From the NCBI GenBank assembly GCA_002238645.1, contig MPMT01000035.1, forward strand, positions 1 through 49,888: 49,888 nt of DNA, given 5' to 3'. The notes under the pieces were generated by a model. That model was not told the DNA's origin and did no database searches. It saw only the letters and a program-made list of their open reading frames with translations. The position numbers and the translations under genes are program-made. This DNA is from Alphaproteobacteria bacterium bin52 (GTDB taxonomy: Bacteria; Pseudomonadota; Alphaproteobacteria; Thalassobaculales; Thalassobaculaceae). Every line of letters begins with the position of its first letter. Positions within the stretch are counted from its first letter, which is position 1. Below, piece after piece: positions 17,296 through 28,167 of the stretch.

Positions 17296-17327
17296 AATGA
17301 CATAACACGGTTTCTTGTAATGTCATT
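17296..17327. promoter_or_regulatory. 12-bp near-perfect dyad, candidate operator
   Basis: AATGACATAACA (17296-17307) and TGTAATGTCATT (17316-17327) are inverse complements with a single mismatch, separated by eight bases. An arm length of 12 with AT-rich composition in an otherwise GC-rich window is well beyond the background palindromes seen elsewhere here. It sits about 190-220 bases upstream of the old-yellow-enzyme start. The architecture fits a dimeric repressor or activator site. Confidence 0.5.
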
Positions 17328-17370
17328 CTCTTTTGTCTCTTGACTAGCTGCTCTTGTATCTGTAGCGAAC

Positions 17371-17760
17371 AATCAACGCTGCCCTGGCGCCCCATTCGGC
17401 CCGTGACTTCGGCTTCGACGCGTCGGCGCCCGGGGTATCGACCTCAACCTATCTCCTGGCCTTGGACCTCATGCAGGTGCGGCTTGGCGTGCTGATCCAC
17501 CGCTACGGCGTACGCCTGGTACAGGGGGCCAACCTCCTCGTCGCGGCACCCGGCGCACCCGGTTTTCGCGCTGTCGGAGAAACCGGGCCTGCTGATGCCC
17601 GGCCACACCCTGATCGGCGCTGGCGTCGCCGTCAGCCGCATGGGCAGCTTGTGCTGCTTCATCATCCTGCTGCCGCCGCAACGCGTGCCGACGGCGACGG
17701 GCTTTATCGCGGCCTTCGGCGGACCGGGCGCGATTCTCGCCGGTGTTGAATGCCGGAGTC
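17371..17760 (+). pseudogene. Possible frameshifted coding remnant, family not recognised
   Basis: Two overlapping plus-strand frames look coding in succession: one reads TYLLALDLMQVRLGVLIHRY and then GANLLVAAPGAPGF; a neighbouring frame continues SEKPGLLMPGHTLIGAGVAV and FIILLPPQRVP. The switch at about 17570 suggests a frameshift in a hydrophobic protein. I cannot name the family, and the minus strand is open too, so this is a weak call. It lies directly left of a transposase remnant, consistent with a decayed region. Confidence 0.25.
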
Positions 17761-17964
17761 ATCCGTATGTCAGGGTCTGTGTTGTCCGGGACAGTTCCGG
17801 TGGCGAAGTGGTGAGGCACTGGAGGAGCCCGGAACAGGGCAGGAGCCGAGGGCTTCTTCCCTGGTCGGTTTCCGGCCGCTGGTCTTCTCCAAGCGGTTGT
17901 GCGTTCCTGGCAGTCAGGATCCCGCCTGGTCCGCACGATCAGGCGGGACTGACCGAGAAAGTGT

Positions 17965-18290
17965 GACCGGGGCACGAACCGCAATGCCAAGGGACACATG
18001 ATGTCCTGGACCGGCTACAAACTGCATATTGGTGCGGCAGACGGCGGCATCCCGCCCGGATGTCTTCTGACCTCGGCATCAATACACGACAGTCAGGACG
18101 CGATCCCGATGGCGACACAGACCGGGCAACGCGTGACATACCCTCTTCGAGTCGATGGACTCCGCCTGCGACGCGAGGGCACAGAGCAATCCGGGGAAAG
18201 TGGTGCCCGGCGGTTGCGAAACGGTCGAGCAAGCGTCGATCGTGCCCGCATCACGGGAGTGAAGCCGGACCCGCGGGACAGTCGGCCGCC
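17965..18290 (+). pseudogene. IS5-type transposase remnant (frameshifted)
   Basis: The frame around 17965-18135 encodes RGTNRNAKGHMMSWTGYKLH, then IGAADGGIPPGCLLTSASIH and DSQDAIPMA. This is the catalytic-domain segment of IS5-like DDE transposases, where the family reads close to WTGYKLHIDAADGGIP and LTSASLHDSQ. At about 18137 the similarity moves to the next frame (LFESMDSACDA, matching the family's LYDLMDSAYDA), and near 18250 it returns to the first frame (ITGVKPDPRD). N- and C-terminal parts are missing. It is a dead fragment of a mobile element lodged just beyond the end of the acyl-CoA dehydrogenase gene. No intact terminal inverted repeats were found. Confidence 0.75.
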
Positions 18291-18318
18291 AGGTCGGGTC
18301 CGTGAACCGGCAACGGGA

Positions 18319-20109
<1,791 letters not shown>

Positions 20110-20134
20110 TTGCGGTGCACTCCGGGATTGGGGT

Positions 20135-21340
20135 TCAGGAGCGGGCCTCGTAGCCGCTCCGGCAGGCTTCGACCCAGCGCGTCGTCAGGTCGATCATGTC
20201 CGGATCGAGCGGCCGGGCCTGGGACGAGAACTTGACGATCACGAGTTCGCGCGCCCGGTCCACAAACAGGTTCTGCCCGTGGACGCCGACGCCGAACAGC
20301 AGCGGTCCGCCGTCGTGCCGGACGTACCACTTGGAGCGGTAATGCATGGTGGCACCGGGGAACATCGGCGCGAAACCTCCCGCGTTCCAGCCGTCGAAAT
20401 CGGCGCTCGAGGCGATGTCGTCGATCCACGCGGAAGGGACGACCTGCTCGCCATCGACGCGTCCGCCATCGACCACCAGCTGGCCGATCCGCGCGAGGTC
20501 GCGCGCGGTCATGCACATTCCGCCGGCGGCGCGGGCTGCACCGAGGCGGTCGACGGTCACGTAGGCCGGTCGCCCGGCTCCCGCTGGCTGGAACAGCAGG
20601 CGTGCGAACAGGTCGGCGTAGCGCTCGCCGGCCAGCCGTTCGAACAGCAGCGCAAGCAGGTCGGTGTTGGGGGAGACGTAGTGGAAGCCGCGACCGTGTG
20701 CGCCGTCGGCCGCGGTCAGGACACGGTAGAACGAGCGAAGGTCCGACGGCGGATCCCCGGCCTCGACCGGGTTCCAGTTGGACGCCTTGCGATAGGCGAC
20801 CATCTGCTCCGGCATGGCATCGTAGTCCTCGTCGAACGCGATGCCGGTGCGCATGTCGAGCAGGTGGCGGATGGTGGCACCGCGATAGGCGGTCTCGCGC
20901 AGTTCAGGCATCACCGTGTCCGCCACCAGCCCGGTGTCGAGGACTCCCCTGTCAACCAGGATGCCGGCCAGCAGGCCCAGCATGCTCTTCGAGACCGACA
21001 TCAGGATGTGCGGTGTGCCGGCATCCATGCCGTTGGCGTAGGTCTCGAAGACAATCCTTCCGGACCGCATGACGACGAGCGCGTCGGTGGCGCTTGCCTC
21101 CAGGAACGCCCCGGTGGTCCACGACCGGCCCGCGGCATCGGCAAGGACGACGGCAGCGGGGTCAAGCGCCGGGCCCGGTTCGAGTGGCCGCACCCTGGCC
21201 GGATCGTTGGCGATGTCGGCGGAGGGCACGATCTCGCGGACATGGTGGAACGCCCAGGTGCTGAACGGCGCCTCGCGCCAGTTGGCCAGGGTGACCTGCC
21301 GGTCGGGCGGTGGCGGAAACCCCTGCATGATGCCGGTCAC
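20135..21340 (-). CDS. Serine hydrolase of the beta-lactamase/NylB type
   Basis: A 401-residue class C beta-lactamase-fold hydrolase. S115-x-x-K118 (SVSK) holds the acylated serine and its lysine. GFHYVSPNTDLLALLFE is the conserved tyrosine stretch seen in 6-aminohexanoate-dimer hydrolase (NylB) and family VIII esterases. There is no signal peptide, so it should act in the cytosol on an amide or ester rather than in cell-wall metabolism. Its start overlaps the stop of the FAD oxidase by four bases and the acyl-CoA dehydrogenase follows 25 bases downstream: it may release an acid from an ester or amide that is then activated and oxidised. That pathway role is inference. Confidence 0.87.
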   Translation of the reverse strand: MTGIMQGFPPPPDRQVTLANWREAPFSTWAFHHVREIVPSADIANDPARVRPLEPGPALDPAAVVLADAAGRSWTTGAFLEASATDALVVMRSGRIVFETYANGMDAGTPHILMSVSKSMLGLLAGILVDRGVLDTGLVADTVMPELRETAYRGATIRHLLDMRTGIAFDEDYDAMPEQMVAYRKASNWNPVEAGDPPSDLRSFYRVLTAADGAHGRGFHYVSPNTDLLALLFERLAGERYADLFARLLFQPAGAGRPAYVTVDRLGAARAAGGMCMTARDLARIGQLVVDGGRVDGEQVVPSAWIDDIASSADFDGWNAGGFAPMFPGATMHYRSKWYVRHDGGPLLFGVGVHGQNLFVDRARELVIVKFSSQARPLDPDMIDLTTRWVEACRSGYEARS

Positions 21341-22773
21341 AGCAGTGCTCCCCTGTTCATGATGCCATCGGGATCGAGGGCCGCCTTCAGGGTGTGCATG
21401 ACATCCATCGCGACCGGGCTCTTGTAGCGGCGGAGCTCGTCGCGCTTCAGGCGGCCGATCCCGTGTTCGGCGCTGATCGATCCGTCGTGCCGGTGGACCG
21501 CGTCGTGAACCGCCCGGTTGATCGCCTCGCGCTGCGCGAGGAAGGCGGCGCGGTCGCCGCCGGCCGGCTGGATCACGTTGTAGTGCAGGTTTCCGTCTCC
21601 GGCATGGCCGAAGGCGGCGAGCCGGGCGTCGGGAGCGACCGAGCGCACCGCCTGCCAGGCGGCGTCCCAGAAGGAGGGAATGGCCGAGACCGGCACCGAG
21701 ACATCGTGCTTGATCGATGCGCCCTCGAGTTTCTCCGCCTCGCTCGCGTTCTCGCGCAGGGCCCAGATCGCCCCGCGATGCCGGTCGGACTGCGCCACCA
21801 CCGCGTCGATAACCAAGCCGGCCGCAAAGGCTTCCTCGAGCAGCTGCTGGAACCGCTGCCCGAGACCGTCGTCAGCGCTCGCCGAGGAGACGAGTTCGAG
21901 CAGCACGTAGTGCGCGTAGCGTTTCTCCAGCGGGTCGGCGGTTCCCGGGATGTGGGTGAGCACCAGGTCGACCACGGCCCGGGAGACCAGCTCGAAGGTC
22001 TCGACGGCATCGCCGCTTTCGGCCCGTGCCCGTGCCAGCAGGTCGAGTGCGCTCGCGACGTCAGGGACGGCGCACCACGCGGTGTGGATGGCGCGGGGAC
22101 GGGGAAACAGCTTGAGAACCGCGGCGGTGATGATGCCGAGTGTCCCCTCGGCTCCCACGAACAGGTGCTTGAGATCGTAGCCGGTATTGTCCTTGCGCAG
22201 CGCCGTCAGCCCGTCCAACGTCCGCCCGTCCGGCAGCACCACCTCGAGCCCGAGCGCCAGTTCGCGCGCATTGCCGTAGCGCAGCACGCCGGTCCCGCCG
22301 GCGTTGGTCGACAGGTTGCCGCCGATCATGCAGCTGCCCTGGGCCGACAGGCTGAGCGGGAAGTAGCGGTCGACCTCGAGTGCGGCTTCCTGGATGCGCT
22401 GCAGCACGCACCCGGCCTCGACGGTCATGGTGAAGTTGGTGGCGTCGATCGCACGGATACGGTTCATTCGCGCCAGCGAGAGCACGATGCCGTCACTGTC
22501 CCGCGGCGGGGTGGCGCCGCCGCACATGCCGGTGTTGCCTCCCTGGGGCGTGATCGGGATCCCCGCGGCGGCGCAGGCGGCCACCACCTCGGCCACCTCC
22601 CGGGTTTCCGCGGGGCGTACCAGCATGCGGGCCCGGCCCTGGAACTGTCCCCGCCAGTCCTCGAGAGACGGCTGCATGTCGTGCGGGTCACTGGTCCAGC
22701 CCTGCGGGCCGACCGCGGCGCGCACGCGTTCGAGCGCTGCCTCAACCTGCATGGTGCGGGGCAGTTCGGCCAT
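21337..22773 (-). CDS. FAD-binding oxidoreductase (GlcD/D-2-hydroxyacid dehydrogenase type)
   Basis: A 478-residue PCMH/VAO-fold flavoprotein. PITPQGGNTGMCGGATPP is the FAD-pyrophosphate loop, GSCMIGGNLSTNAGG the second FAD segment, and the C-terminal HAGDGNLHYN and EHGIGRLKRDEL are typical of D-lactate, glycolate and D-2-hydroxyglutarate dehydrogenases. It oxidises a 2-hydroxy acid to the keto acid. The frame is open 23 codons further up, but the ATG at 22773 follows AGGCGGAG and gives the normal N-terminus. It is the first gene of the operon with the serine hydrolase (4-base overlap) and acyl-CoA dehydrogenase. Confidence 0.9.
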   Translation of the reverse strand: MAELPRTMQVEAALERVRAAVGPQGWTSDPHDMQPSLEDWRGQFQGRARMLVRPAETREVAEVVAACAAAGIPITPQGGNTGMCGGATPPRDSDGIVLSLARMNRIRAIDATNFTMTVEAGCVLQRIQEAALEVDRYFPLSLSAQGSCMIGGNLSTNAGGTGVLRYGNARELALGLEVVLPDGRTLDGLTALRKDNTGYDLKHLFVGAEGTLGIITAAVLKLFPRPRAIHTAWCAVPDVASALDLLARARAESGDAVETFELVSRAVVDLVLTHIPGTADPLEKRYAHYVLLELVSSASADDGLGQRFQQLLEEAFAAGLVIDAVVAQSDRHRGAIWALRENASEAEKLEGASIKHDVSVPVSAIPSFWDAAWQAVRSVAPDARLAAFGHAGDGNLHYNVIQPAGGDRAAFLAQREAINRAVHDAVHRHDGSISAEHGIGRLKRDELRRYKSPVAMDVMHTLKAALDPDGIMNRGALL

Positions 22774-22845
22774 CGGGTCTCCGCCTGGTTCGCGCGCGCC
22801 TGAACAGCGCAACTCATACCAGCCGCGCACGCCACCGGGCAACGC

Positions 22846-23802
22846 TCAGCCGCCTGCCCGTGGTGCGGCCGCGCGCCGCAGCCGGTCGTTGATCGCGCGG
22901 CCAAGGCCGGTCTCCGGGATCGGAGCGACGGCAATGACGTCGGTCCCGGGCCGATCAAGTTCGCGCATGAGCCGGAACAGGTTGGCCGCCGCCTCGACCA
23001 GGTCGCCGGCCGGACTGAGATTTGCTGCGGCCTGGCCGTCCGGGGCCTGGCCGAACGCGAGATAGGCCTCGCCTGGAGCGGGCGTGTCGATGCCGAGCCG
23101 CACCTCGCAGGCGGGCGCGTAGTGGCTCGCCAGCATACCCGGAGAAACCACCGGGCTTCCGGATGCCGGGGTCCGCAGGGTTCCGAGCACCGCCTCCAGC
23201 ATCTCCTGGGTGACCGCACCCGGTCGGCACAGCACCGGAACCGGGCCCGAAAGATCGAGAACCGTGGACTCGAGCCCGATGGTGCTGTCGCCGCCATCGA
23301 GGATCATGGAGCAGTCGAGCCCTTCGCCCGCCACGTGCCCCGCCCGGGTCGGGCTGGTCCGGCCCGAGCGGTTGGCGCTTGGCGCCGCCACCGGCCGGCC
23401 GGTCCCTTGCAGCAGCTCGTGCGCCAGCGGGTGGCCGGGGACCCGGAGCGCCACGGTGGACAGTCCGGCCGAAGCAAGCAGGGCGATCGGGCAGTCGGGG
23501 GTGCGCTCGACGATGATGGTGAGCGGGCCGGGCCAGAACCTGGCCGCGACCGACCGTGCGAGCGGACCGAACCGCCCGAGCGCGAGGGCGGCGTCGACGG
23601 TGGCAACGTGCGAGATCAGCGGATTGAACCGTGGCCGGCCCTTCGCCTCGAAGATCCGGGCGACGGCGGCCTCGCTGGTCGCATCCGCTCCCAGTCCGTA
23701 CACGGTCTCCGTGGGGAAGGCGACCAGCCTGCCGGCACGAAGCTCGCGTGCCGCCATCGCCAGCGTGGCGGGGTTCGCGGGGTGGATGACGCTGTCCTGC
23801 AT
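22846..23802 (-). CDS. L-threonylcarbamoyladenylate synthase (Sua5/YrdC)
   Basis: A 318-residue enzyme that makes threonylcarbamoyl-AMP from threonine, bicarbonate and ATP for the t6A37 modification of ANN-decoding tRNAs. The YrdC domain shows VAFPTETVYGLGADA, the K-G-R-P loop (EAKGRPRFNPLI) and APSANRSGRTSPT. A C-terminal Sua5 domain is present (residues from about 210), making this the long Sua5 form rather than TsaC. The start at 23802 is chosen over the more upstream frame because it gives the family's MQDSVIHPANPATLAMAA opening. It is divergent from the ParA gene, with about 125 bases between, which must contain both promoters. Confidence 0.92.
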   Translation of the reverse strand: MQDSVIHPANPATLAMAARELRAGRLVAFPTETVYGLGADATSEAAVARIFEAKGRPRFNPLISHVATVDAALALGRFGPLARSVAARFWPGPLTIIVERTPDCPIALLASAGLSTVALRVPGHPLAHELLQGTGRPVAAPSANRSGRTSPTRAGHVAGEGLDCSMILDGGDSTIGLESTVLDLSGPVPVLCRPGAVTQEMLEAVLGTLRTPASGSPVVSPGMLASHYAPACEVRLGIDTPAPGEAYLAFGQAPDGQAAANLSPAGDLVEAAANLFRLMRELDRPGTDVIAVAPIPETGLGRAINDRLRRAAAPRAGG

Positions 23803-23926
23803 CCGGCTGCGCTTATCGGTCCGTACCGGCAAGGTCAACCGTGCGTTGCGGGCTCGCCTGTTGCACTGCAGCATGACCGTCGCGTATGCAGGGCCCGATC
23901 AAACCGGCGCCACGGGGAGGACGGTC

Positions 23927-24571
23927 GTGCCCGCATCGGTCATCACCATCGCACAGGCCAAGGGCGGAGCCGGAAAATCCTCGCTCGCCGCCCATCTTGC
24001 CGCGGCCTGTGCCGGCTCCGGGCACTCGGTGCTGTGCCTGGACCTCGACCCGCAGGCAAGCCTCGCCGCCTGGTGCGCGCGGCGGGACGGTGTGCCGGCC
24101 CTTGCCGGGACCATCGCCCATGAGGCGATGTCGGGCTGGCGGATCGGCCAGCGGATCGGCGCTGCCGCCCGCGACCACGACCTGGTCCTGATCGACACTC
24201 CGGCGCACGGGGAACTCGAGTCACGCGAAGCCATCCGCGCCGCTGACCTGGTGCTGATCCCGGTGCAGCCGAGTCCGCTCGATGTCCAGGCGAGCACGAC
24301 AACGGTGCGCAGGGTGTCGGATGCCCGCACCGGCGCCCTGGTGGTGCTGAACCGGGTTCCGGCGCGTGCGACGCTCACCCGGGACCTGAAGGCGGAACTC
24401 GCTGCGCTCGGGGTGCCGATCGCGCATGCCCGCATCGGCAACCGCATCGCCATCGCATCCGCACTCGTCAATGGCCGGGGCGTGACCGAGGCCGCTCCCC
24501 GTTCGCAGGCCGCAGCCGAGATCAGCGCGCTGGCCCAAGAGGTTCTCGGCGAGGTCCGTCACCCCGCGTAG
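23927..24571 (+). CDS. ParA/MinD-family ATPase without a ParB partner
   Basis: A 214-residue P-loop ATPase. KGGAGKSS (12-19) is the deviant Walker A motif of ParA/MinD proteins; DLDPQAS is the switch I region and VLIDTPAH the Walker B aspartate. It lacks the N-terminal helix-turn-helix of plasmid ParA and is close in size to small ParF- or McdA-like ATPases that position cargo on the nucleoid. A GTG start at 23927 is preferred because GGGGAGG stands seven bases before it; an in-frame ATG at 23873 would add 18 residues of no family resemblance. No parB, parS-like repeats or cargo gene is adjacent. Confidence 0.85.
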   Translation: MPASVITIAQAKGGAGKSSLAAHLAAACAGSGHSVLCLDLDPQASLAAWCARRDGVPALAGTIAHEAMSGWRIGQRIGAAARDHDLVLIDTPAHGELESREAIRAADLVLIPVQPSPLDVQASTTTVRRVSDARTGALVVLNRVPARATLTRDLKAELAALGVPIAHARIGNRIAIASALVNGRGVTEAAPRSQAAAEISALAQEVLGEVRHPA

Positions 24572-24663
24572 ACATGGCGCCGCCACGAACATGGCGCCAC
24601 AGGTTGCCGGAAGTGCCACCAGCCGCCACGGCCCGGCATCCAGGTCCCTCCTGCACCACGGCG

Positions 24664-24673
24664 GTGACGTCAC
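24664..24673. promoter_or_regulatory. 10-bp perfect palindrome upstream of the amidase gene
   Basis: GTGACGTCAC lies 100 bases before the amidase GTG start. The same 200-base gap also holds two direct copies of CATGGCGCC at 24573-24581 and 24590-24598. Either could be a regulator site; both are short enough to arise by chance in GC-rich DNA. Confidence 0.25.
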
Positions 24674-24772
24674 GGCGGGTGCCATGCCCCCTGACCATCC
24701 CGCGCGAGAGCGCGGTTGCGTGCCCGCGGGCAATGTCGCAGCATCGTCGCGGACAGCAGCGGGAGGTACGGC

Positions 24773-26053
24773 GTGTCGGAACCACATGAACTCTCGGCCG
24801 TGGCGGCGTTGCAGGCACTCCGTTCCGGCGACCTGACGGCGGAAACCCTGATGCGGTCATGCCTGGAACGGGTCTCAGGGCGCGACCGCGAGGTCCGCGC
24901 CTGGGCGCATCTCGACCATGACCAGGCGCTCGCGGCAGCGCGCGCGTCGGATGCGGCGGGCAACCCGGGCCCGATCGGCGGACTGCCGGTCGGGGTCAAG
25001 GACATCATCGACACTGCCGACATGCCAACGCGGCACGGTTCGACGATCCACGGGCTGAACCGGCCAAACCGGGACGCCGCGGTGGTGACCCGCACGCGCG
25101 AGTCCGGTGGCATCGTCATGGGCAAGACCGTGACGACCGAGTTCGCCTGGCGCAACCCGGGCCCGACGCGGAATCCGCACAACACTGCCCATACCCCGGG
25201 CGGCTCCTCGAGCGGGTCGGCCGCCGGTACGGCGGACACACAGTTTCCGCTCGCCTTCGGTACCCAGACCGCGGGGTCGGTGATACGACCGGCCGCCTAC
25301 TGCGGCGTGGTCGGGTTCAAGCCGACCTACGGGACCCACGACCGGACCGGGGTCAAGGAACTGTGCGGCAGCCTCGATACCGTCGGCACCATGGCGCGCA
25401 CCGTTGCCGACATTGCCCTGTTCGAGGCGGCATTGCGCGGGCGCGACCAGCTGGACACCGACGCGTTCGCCGAGCGGGCGCCGTCCTTCGCGATGGTCGT
25501 CCCGTTCCGCTCCGACGCGGCGCCGGTTGCGCTTTCCGTCTTCGAGGACGCCTGGCGCGCTGCGGAGCGGGCCGGCGCCAGGGTCCGGGACCAGGCCTCC
25601 TCGGTGGCGTTCGAACGGCTGGCCGACGTGCACACCGTCATCATGCTGGGCGAGGCGGGACGCGCGCTTGCCTGGGAGTACGAGTACCATTCCGAACGGT
25701 TGATCCGCTTCTACCGCGAGTCGATCGCCACCGGCCAGGCGGTCTCCGACCGGGCGCTGGATGCGGCCCGCGGCGAGGTGGAACGCGCCCGGCGCGATTG
25801 GCAGCAGACCTTGTTCGGTGACGCCGATCTGCTGCTGACGCTTCCGGCTCCGGGCGAGGCGCCGGCAGATCCCGGATTCACCGGGGACCCGGTGTTCAAC
25901 AAGCTCTGGACCATGCTCGGCTGGCCCTGTGTCACCGTTCCGTGCGGAGCCGGAGACTCCGGCCTGCCGCTCGGTCTGCAGGTGGTCGCACCGTGGGGGG
26001 GCGACGAACTGGCGCTCGCAGGCGCATCATGGCTCGAGTCCCGGCTGGCGTAG
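24773..26053 (+). CDS. Amidase (amidase signature family)
   Basis: A 426-residue amidase signature enzyme hydrolysing a carboxamide to acid and ammonia. The Ser-cisSer-Lys triad is visible: K76 (GVKDIID), S145 in GGSSSGSAAGT, and nucleophile S169 in GTQTAGSVIRPAAYCG. It lacks the extra C-terminal domain of allophanate hydrolase, and no GatB or GatC is nearby, so it is unlikely to be the GatA transamidase subunit. A GTG at 24773 with GGGAGGT six bases upstream is a better start than the earlier ATG. The next gene overlaps its last 25 bases. Confidence 0.9.
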   Translation: MSEPHELSAVAALQALRSGDLTAETLMRSCLERVSGRDREVRAWAHLDHDQALAAARASDAAGNPGPIGGLPVGVKDIIDTADMPTRHGSTIHGLNRPNRDAAVVTRTRESGGIVMGKTVTTEFAWRNPGPTRNPHNTAHTPGGSSSGSAAGTADTQFPLAFGTQTAGSVIRPAAYCGVVGFKPTYGTHDRTGVKELCGSLDTVGTMARTVADIALFEAALRGRDQLDTDAFAERAPSFAMVVPFRSDAAPVALSVFEDAWRAAERAGARVRDQASSVAFERLADVHTVIMLGEAGRALAWEYEYHSERLIRFYRESIATGQAVSDRALDAARGEVERARRDWQQTLFGDADLLLTLPAPGEAPADPGFTGDPVFNKLWTMLGWPCVTVPCGAGDSGLPLGLQVVAPWGGDELALAGASWLESRLA

Positions 26054-26706
26054 ATCCCGATGATCGCGGGGTCGCGGTCTGGGACCTGCCGGTCAGGCTG
26101 TTCCACTGGAGCCTGGTGATCTGCATCGCCGGTGCCGTCATCACGGCCCAGATCGGCGAGATGGACCTGCACGAGCGTTTCGGCGTCGCGGTCCTGGTCC
26201 TGGTGCTGTTCAGGGTGACCTGGGGCGTGGTCGGCGGCCAGCATGCCCGGTTCGCCAGTTTCGTGCGCGGTCCGGGCGCGGCGGTGCGCTACCTGCGCGG
26301 GCTCGGGCGTGGCGCGCAGCATGCACCGGGGCACAGTCCGATCGGTGGCTGGAGCGTGCTGGCGATGCTGGTGGTGTTCGCGGTCCAGGCGACGCTGGGG
26401 CTGTTCGCGACCGACGACATCTTCTTCGACGGTCCGCTGGCCGGCCTGGTCTCGACCGAAACCTCGCGCACGGTGACCAGCCTGCATCACCTGAACGGCA
26501 AGTTCGTGATCGCGCTGGTGGTGCTGCACCTGATCGCGGTGCTTGTCTACCTGCTGGTTCTGCGCATCAACCTGATCCGTCCGATGGTCACTGGCCGGAC
26601 GCGGGACCACGGTGGGCTGCAGCCGGTGCGCCAGGGACACCCGCTGCTCGCACTTGTGCTGCTCGCGGGAGTCGCCGCGGCGGTCATCGGCGTGATCTAC
26701 GGTTGA
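26029..26706 (+). CDS. Cytochrome b561/di-haem cytochrome b family membrane protein
   Basis: A 225-residue inner-membrane cytochrome b. The opening VWDLPVRLFHWSLVICIAGA places a haem-ligand histidine (FHW) in the first helix; HERFG starts the second segment. Later helices carry HHLNGKFVIALVVLHLIAVL with further candidate axial histidines. Four transmembrane helices plus a C-terminal anchor (LLALVLLAGVAAAVIGVIYG) are apparent. Such proteins pass electrons between the quinone pool and a periplasmic haem or dehydrogenase partner; no cytochrome c or dehydrogenase gene adjoins. Its ATG lies inside the end of the amidase gene, so the two are likely co-transcribed despite no clear metabolic link. 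Confidence 0.88.
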   Translation: MARVPAGVDPDDRGVAVWDLPVRLFHWSLVICIAGAVITAQIGEMDLHERFGVAVLVLVLFRVTWGVVGGQHARFASFVRGPGAAVRYLRGLGRGAQHAPGHSPIGGWSVLAMLVVFAVQATLGLFATDDIFFDGPLAGLVSTETSRTVTSLHHLNGKFVIALVVLHLIAVLVYLLVLRINLIRPMVTGRTRDHGGLQPVRQGHPLLALVLLAGVAAAVIGVIYG

Positions 26707-26713
26707 CCGGGGG

Positions 26714-28018
26714 TCAGCCGCGGTCCGCGAGCGGGCGGAAGGCCCGGCGATCCGGGCCGGTGTAGAGCTGACGTGGCCGGCCGATCTTCTGGGTCGGGTC
26801 TTCCGTCATTTCCTTCCACTGCGCGATCCAGCCGGTGGTCCGGGCGACGGCGAACAGCACGGTGAACATGCTGGTCGGCAGGCCCATCGCCTTCAGGATG
26901 ATGCCGGAATAGAAGTCGACATTGGGGTAGAGGTTGCGCTGCACGAAGTACTCGTCCTCAAGCGCGATCCGCTCGAGTTCCATCGCGAGATCGAGCAGCG
27001 GGTCCTCGACGCCAAGTGCCTCGAGCACCTCGTGGCAGCTCTGCATCAGCACCCGGGCGCGCGGATCGTGGTTCTTGTAGACCCGGTGTCCGAAGCCCAT
27101 CATCCGGAACGGGTCGTCCGGGTCCTTCGCGCGTTTCACGAACTCGCCGATCCGGTCCCTGTTCCCGATCTCGTTCAGCATGTTGAGCACCGCCTCGTTG
27201 GCACCGCCATGCGCCGGCCCCCACAGCGAAGCGATGCCGGCGGCAATGCAGGCGAACGGGTTCGCGCCCGAGGAACCGGCAAGCCTGACGGTTGACGTCG
27301 AGGCATTCTGCTCGTGGTCGGCGTGCAGGATCAGCAACCGGTCCATGGCCCGGGCGAGAACCGGGCTCATTTCGTAGGTCTGGGTCGGAACCGCGAACAG
27401 CATGTGCAGGAAGTTCTCTGCGTAGGTCAGCCTGTTCTGCGGGTAGTTGAAGGGCTGCCCCAGCGAGTACTTGAAGGCCATGGCTGCGATGGTCGGCATT
27501 TTTGCGACCAGCCGGTGCGATGCCACCGTGCGCGCATGCGGATCGGTGATGTCGGTCGAGTCGTGGTAGAAGGCCGACAGCGCCCCGACCACGCCGCACA
27601 TGATCGCCATCGGATGCGCATCGCGCCGAAATCCGCGGAAGAAGGTGGTGATCTGTTCGTGCACCATGGTGTGGTAGGTGATGGTGTTCACGAACTCGTC
27701 GCTCTGCTCGCGGTTCGGCAGGTCGCCGTACAGCAGCAGGTAGGCAACTTCGAGGAAATGACTGTGCTCGGCGAGATCCTCGATCGGGTAGCCGCGGTGC
27801 AACAGGACCCCCGTCTCGCCGTCGATGTAGGTCAGGCCGGACTCGCATGACCCGGTGGAGGTGAATCCCGGGTCATAGGTGAAGTGACCGGTCTGCCCGT
27901 ACAGACGGCGGACATCGATCACGCTGGGTCCGACACTGCCGTCGATCACCGGCAGGTCCCAGCTCTCGCCGGTCCGGTTGTTCGTAAGGGAAAAACTCCC
28001 GGAATTTGTCTGTGTCAT
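26714..28018 (-). CDS. gltA: Citrate synthase, type II
   Basis: A 434-residue citrate synthase condensing acetyl-CoA with oxaloacetate at the entry of the TCA cycle. The catalytic residues are H270 ([12 protein letters not shown]), H311 (GFGHRVYKN) and D368 (YPNVDFYSG); [10 protein letters not shown] precedes them. The N-terminal domain of about 50 residues is the NADH-sensing extension of Gram-negative hexameric enzymes. The start at 28018 follows AGGGACACGAG and gives [20 protein letters not shown]; upstream codons in the same frame do not look like family sequence. It lies 149 bases downstream of gltX on the same strand, an arrangement I associate with alphaproteobacteria, and converges with the cytochrome b gene 7 bases away. 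Confidence 0.97.
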   Translation of the reverse strand: MTQTNSGSFSLTNNRTGESWDLPVIDGSVGPSVIDVRRLYGQTGHFTYDPGFTSTGSCESGLTYIDGETGVLLHRGYPIEDLAEHSHFLEVAYLLLYGDLPNREQSDEFVNTITYHTMVHEQITTFFRGFRRDAHPMAIMCGVVGALSAFYHDSTDITDPHARTVASHRLVAKMPTIAAMAFKYSLGQPFNYPQNRLTYAENFLHMLFAVPTQTYEMSPVLARAMDRLLILHADHEQNASTSTVRLAGSSGANPFACIAAGIASLWGPAHGGANEAVLNMLNEIGNRDRIGEFVKRAKDPDDPFRMMGFGHRVYKNHDPRARVLMQSCHEVLEALGVEDPLLDLAMELERIALEDEYFVQRNLYPNVDFYSGIILKAMGLPTSMFTVLFAVARTTGWIAQWKEMTEDPTQKIGRPRQLYTGPDRRAFRPLADRG

Positions 28019-28167
28019 CCACTCGTGTCCCTGCCGGGTGTGCGCACCAGCGGTCTTCCTGATTGCGCCGAATTCTGGGCGCTGCCGCTGAATTCCGGCG
28101 AATGGATTACGGCTGTCGCGAAGCTCCGATTCACCGACTGGGACACTACGCCCTCTGCCACTCCGGT

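Noticed and set aside
23873..23926. An upstream ATG as the start of the ParA gene
   Set aside because: It adds 18 residues with no family resemblance, while the GTG at 23927 has a strong ribosome site and gives the usual ParA N-terminus.
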